14,651 bases of DNA from JBCCZC01 sp039188505. Its GTDB lineage: Bacteria > Pseudomonadota > Gammaproteobacteria > Xanthomonadales > SZUA-38. Where the stretch lies: positions 1-14,651 of the forward strand of contig JBCCZC010000107.1 in NCBI GenBank assembly GCA_039188505.1, in the 5' to 3' direction. Positions 13,730 through 14,651 of the stretch are shown in pieces. Position 1 is the first letter of the stretch. The number at the start of each line of letters is the position of its first letter. The position numbers were made by a program, and so were the translations under genes. The notes below the pieces were generated by a model, which ran no database searches, was not told the origin of the DNA, and worked only from the letters and a program-made list of their open reading frames with translations.

Positions 13730-14651
13730 CTAGCGTTGAAACCCGGCCAGGGTCGCCGCGAGGTCCGCACGGTAGGGCGCTTCCGCCAGTACCGTCGCCA
13801 GCAACTCGGACGGTGCCTCTGGAAGCGGCTGTCCCGCACGGGCATGGGACTCCAGGCGCGCGACGCGCAGCCGCAGCGCGGCAGGGTGGCTCATCACGTC
13901 GCCGGCGCGGATCGCCGCGAAGGCTCGATCGAAGGCCACCCGCGATGCTTCCGGGCGACCCGCGCGCGCCTGCGCCCAGCCGAGCCGCTCCCAGGTCTGG
14001 GCGTAGTGCAGCGTCGCATCCTCGCCGTTGCCAGCGCGAAGCTCGATGACGTGCTCGAGATCCGCAACGGCGCCGCCATGGTCACCGCGCTGCGACCGGA
14101 GCTCACCGCGCAGTTCGAGCGGGTAGGCCAGCCGCGGTGAATCCTCGCCGAACTGGGCCGTGCGGATCCTCAGGCCATCGTCGACCAGCACCGCCACACC
14201 CTCGGTCAGCCCCTGGGCGAGCATCGCGTCGGCCAGGAGCAGCGTGCTGTTGCCGGTCGTCTGCGCGTCCGCTCCATAGGCGCGCTGCTTGCACGCCACG
14301 GCATCCATGAGGATCGCCTCCGCGTCCTCGAAGCGCCCCTGGACCCTCCGGTTGTCGCCGATGTTGTTCATTACCTTGCAGAGGTTCGGGTCATCGGGCG
14401 CGTGCACGCGCATGAGGTCCTGGAGCGCCAGCAGGACGCGCTCGGCCTCCCGCACGCGGCCGAGATTCTCGAGCGCATTCGAATAGTTGAAGCGAAGAAT
14501 CATGGCGCCGCGGCTGCCACCGTCACCGCGCGCGTCGAAATGGCCGATCGCCTCCTCGAAGAGCAGCGCGGCCCGCGCCGGTTCGTCGAGGTGGGTCCAG
14601 GCGCGCGCCATCTCCCCCAGGAGGCGGGAGATGTCGGGGTGGTCCGGCGAC
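13730..14651 (-). CDS. TPR-repeat protein, C-terminal part (5' end outside window); possibly a kinase-TPR protein
   Basis: The minus-strand frame is open to the window edge and ends in TAG at 13732-13730, giving about 306 residues. An internal ATG at 14611 is not the start, because the preceding codons (SPDHPDISRLLGE) continue the repeat pattern. The sequence is a run of tetratricopeptide repeats of the 42-residue type: alternating helices such as NYSNALENLGRVREAERVLL, NNIGDNRRVQGRFEDAEAIL, LRGELRSQRGDHGGAVADLE and RLGWAQARAGRPEASRVAFD. The DPNLCKVMNNIG/SPRLAYPLELRGEL spacing is typical of the C-terminal arrays of bacterial Ser/Thr kinases or of ATPase regulators. The ECF sigma factor next door supports the kinase reading, but no kinase motif is in view. 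It probably acts as a protein-binding scaffold. Confidence 0.85.
   Translation of the reverse strand, partial: SPDHPDISRLLGEMARAWTHLDEPARAALLFEEAIGHFDARGDGGSRGAMILRFNYSNALENLGRVREAERVLLALQDLMRVHAPDDPNLCKVMNNIGDNRRVQGRFEDAEAILMDAVACKQRAYGADAQTTGNSTLLLADAMLAQGLTEGVAVLVDDGLRIRTAQFGEDSPRLAYPLELRGELRSQRGDHGGAVADLEHVIELRAGNGEDATLHYAQTWERLGWAQARAGRPEASRVAFDRAFAAIRAGDVMSHPAALRLRVARLESHARAGQPLPEAPSELLATVLAEAPYRADLAATLAGFQR

Noticed and set aside
13559..14140. Plus-strand open frame running into the TPR gene
   Set aside because: Most of it is antisense to regular TPR repeats, and its first part has no start signal or known motif.
1..14651. Mobile elements, CRISPR arrays, tRNA or rRNA genes
   Set aside because: No transposase or integrase frame, no terminal inverted repeats, no regularly spaced repeats and no cloverleaf or rRNA-like segment were found by reading.

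Overview
This 14.65 kb window is GC-rich chromosomal DNA from a gammaproteobacterium. Two features hint at a Wenzhouxiangella/Xanthomonadales-like lineage: large secreted proteins carrying GLWFDP...DGEGYNV domains, and an exported protease ending in FRDGFE. This placement rests on recalled family habits, not on a search. I see no rRNA, tRNA, CRISPR array or insertion sequence.

Layout. (1) 1-246: 3' end of an alpha/beta hydrolase. (2) 479-5080: one giant exported protein built from two CARDB domains, an NHL-type propeller region, seven FG-GAP repeats and two tandem C-terminal GLWFDP domains. (3) 5150-7763: a tight two-gene cassette of an AlgI-like MBOAT acyltransferase and an AlgJ/AlgX-like SGNH protein, preceded by a promoter and a leader hairpin. 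It looks like a surface-polysaccharide O-acetylation module without alginate genes nearby. (4) 7817-9765: a translationally coupled pair, an unknown exported 188-aa protein and a secreted metzincin-like protease. (5) 9788-11590, minus strand: a probable redox operon of a glutaredoxin-like protein, an exported protoglobin, a TlpA/AhpC-type redoxin and a small Cys-containing exported protein. (6) 11680-12303, minus strand: a MarR regulator with a four-cysteine tail, ending at its own terminator and apparently read from a leaderless promoter with a palindrome in the spacer. (7) 12427-12747: a small exported protein whose Shine-Dalgarno can be sequestered by its leader, followed by a strong terminator. 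(8) 12866-13441: an ECF sigma factor. (9) 13730-14651, minus strand: the C-terminal part of a TPR protein, convergent with the sigma gene.

How the parts may work together. Regions 2-4 form a plus-strand envelope/extracellular block (giant secreted protein, polysaccharide acetylation, protease). Regions 5-7 form a haem/thiol block: a possible metal- or redox-sensing MarR protein sits directly upstream of a glutaredoxin-protoglobin-redoxin operon. The combination of an exported protoglobin with thiol-disulfide partners under a Cys-tailed MarR is the best candidate here for an undescribed system. The sigma factor and TPR protein resemble the partners of one-gene signalling loci in which an ECF sigma factor lies beside a TPR-containing protein kinase, but the kinase part lies outside the window.
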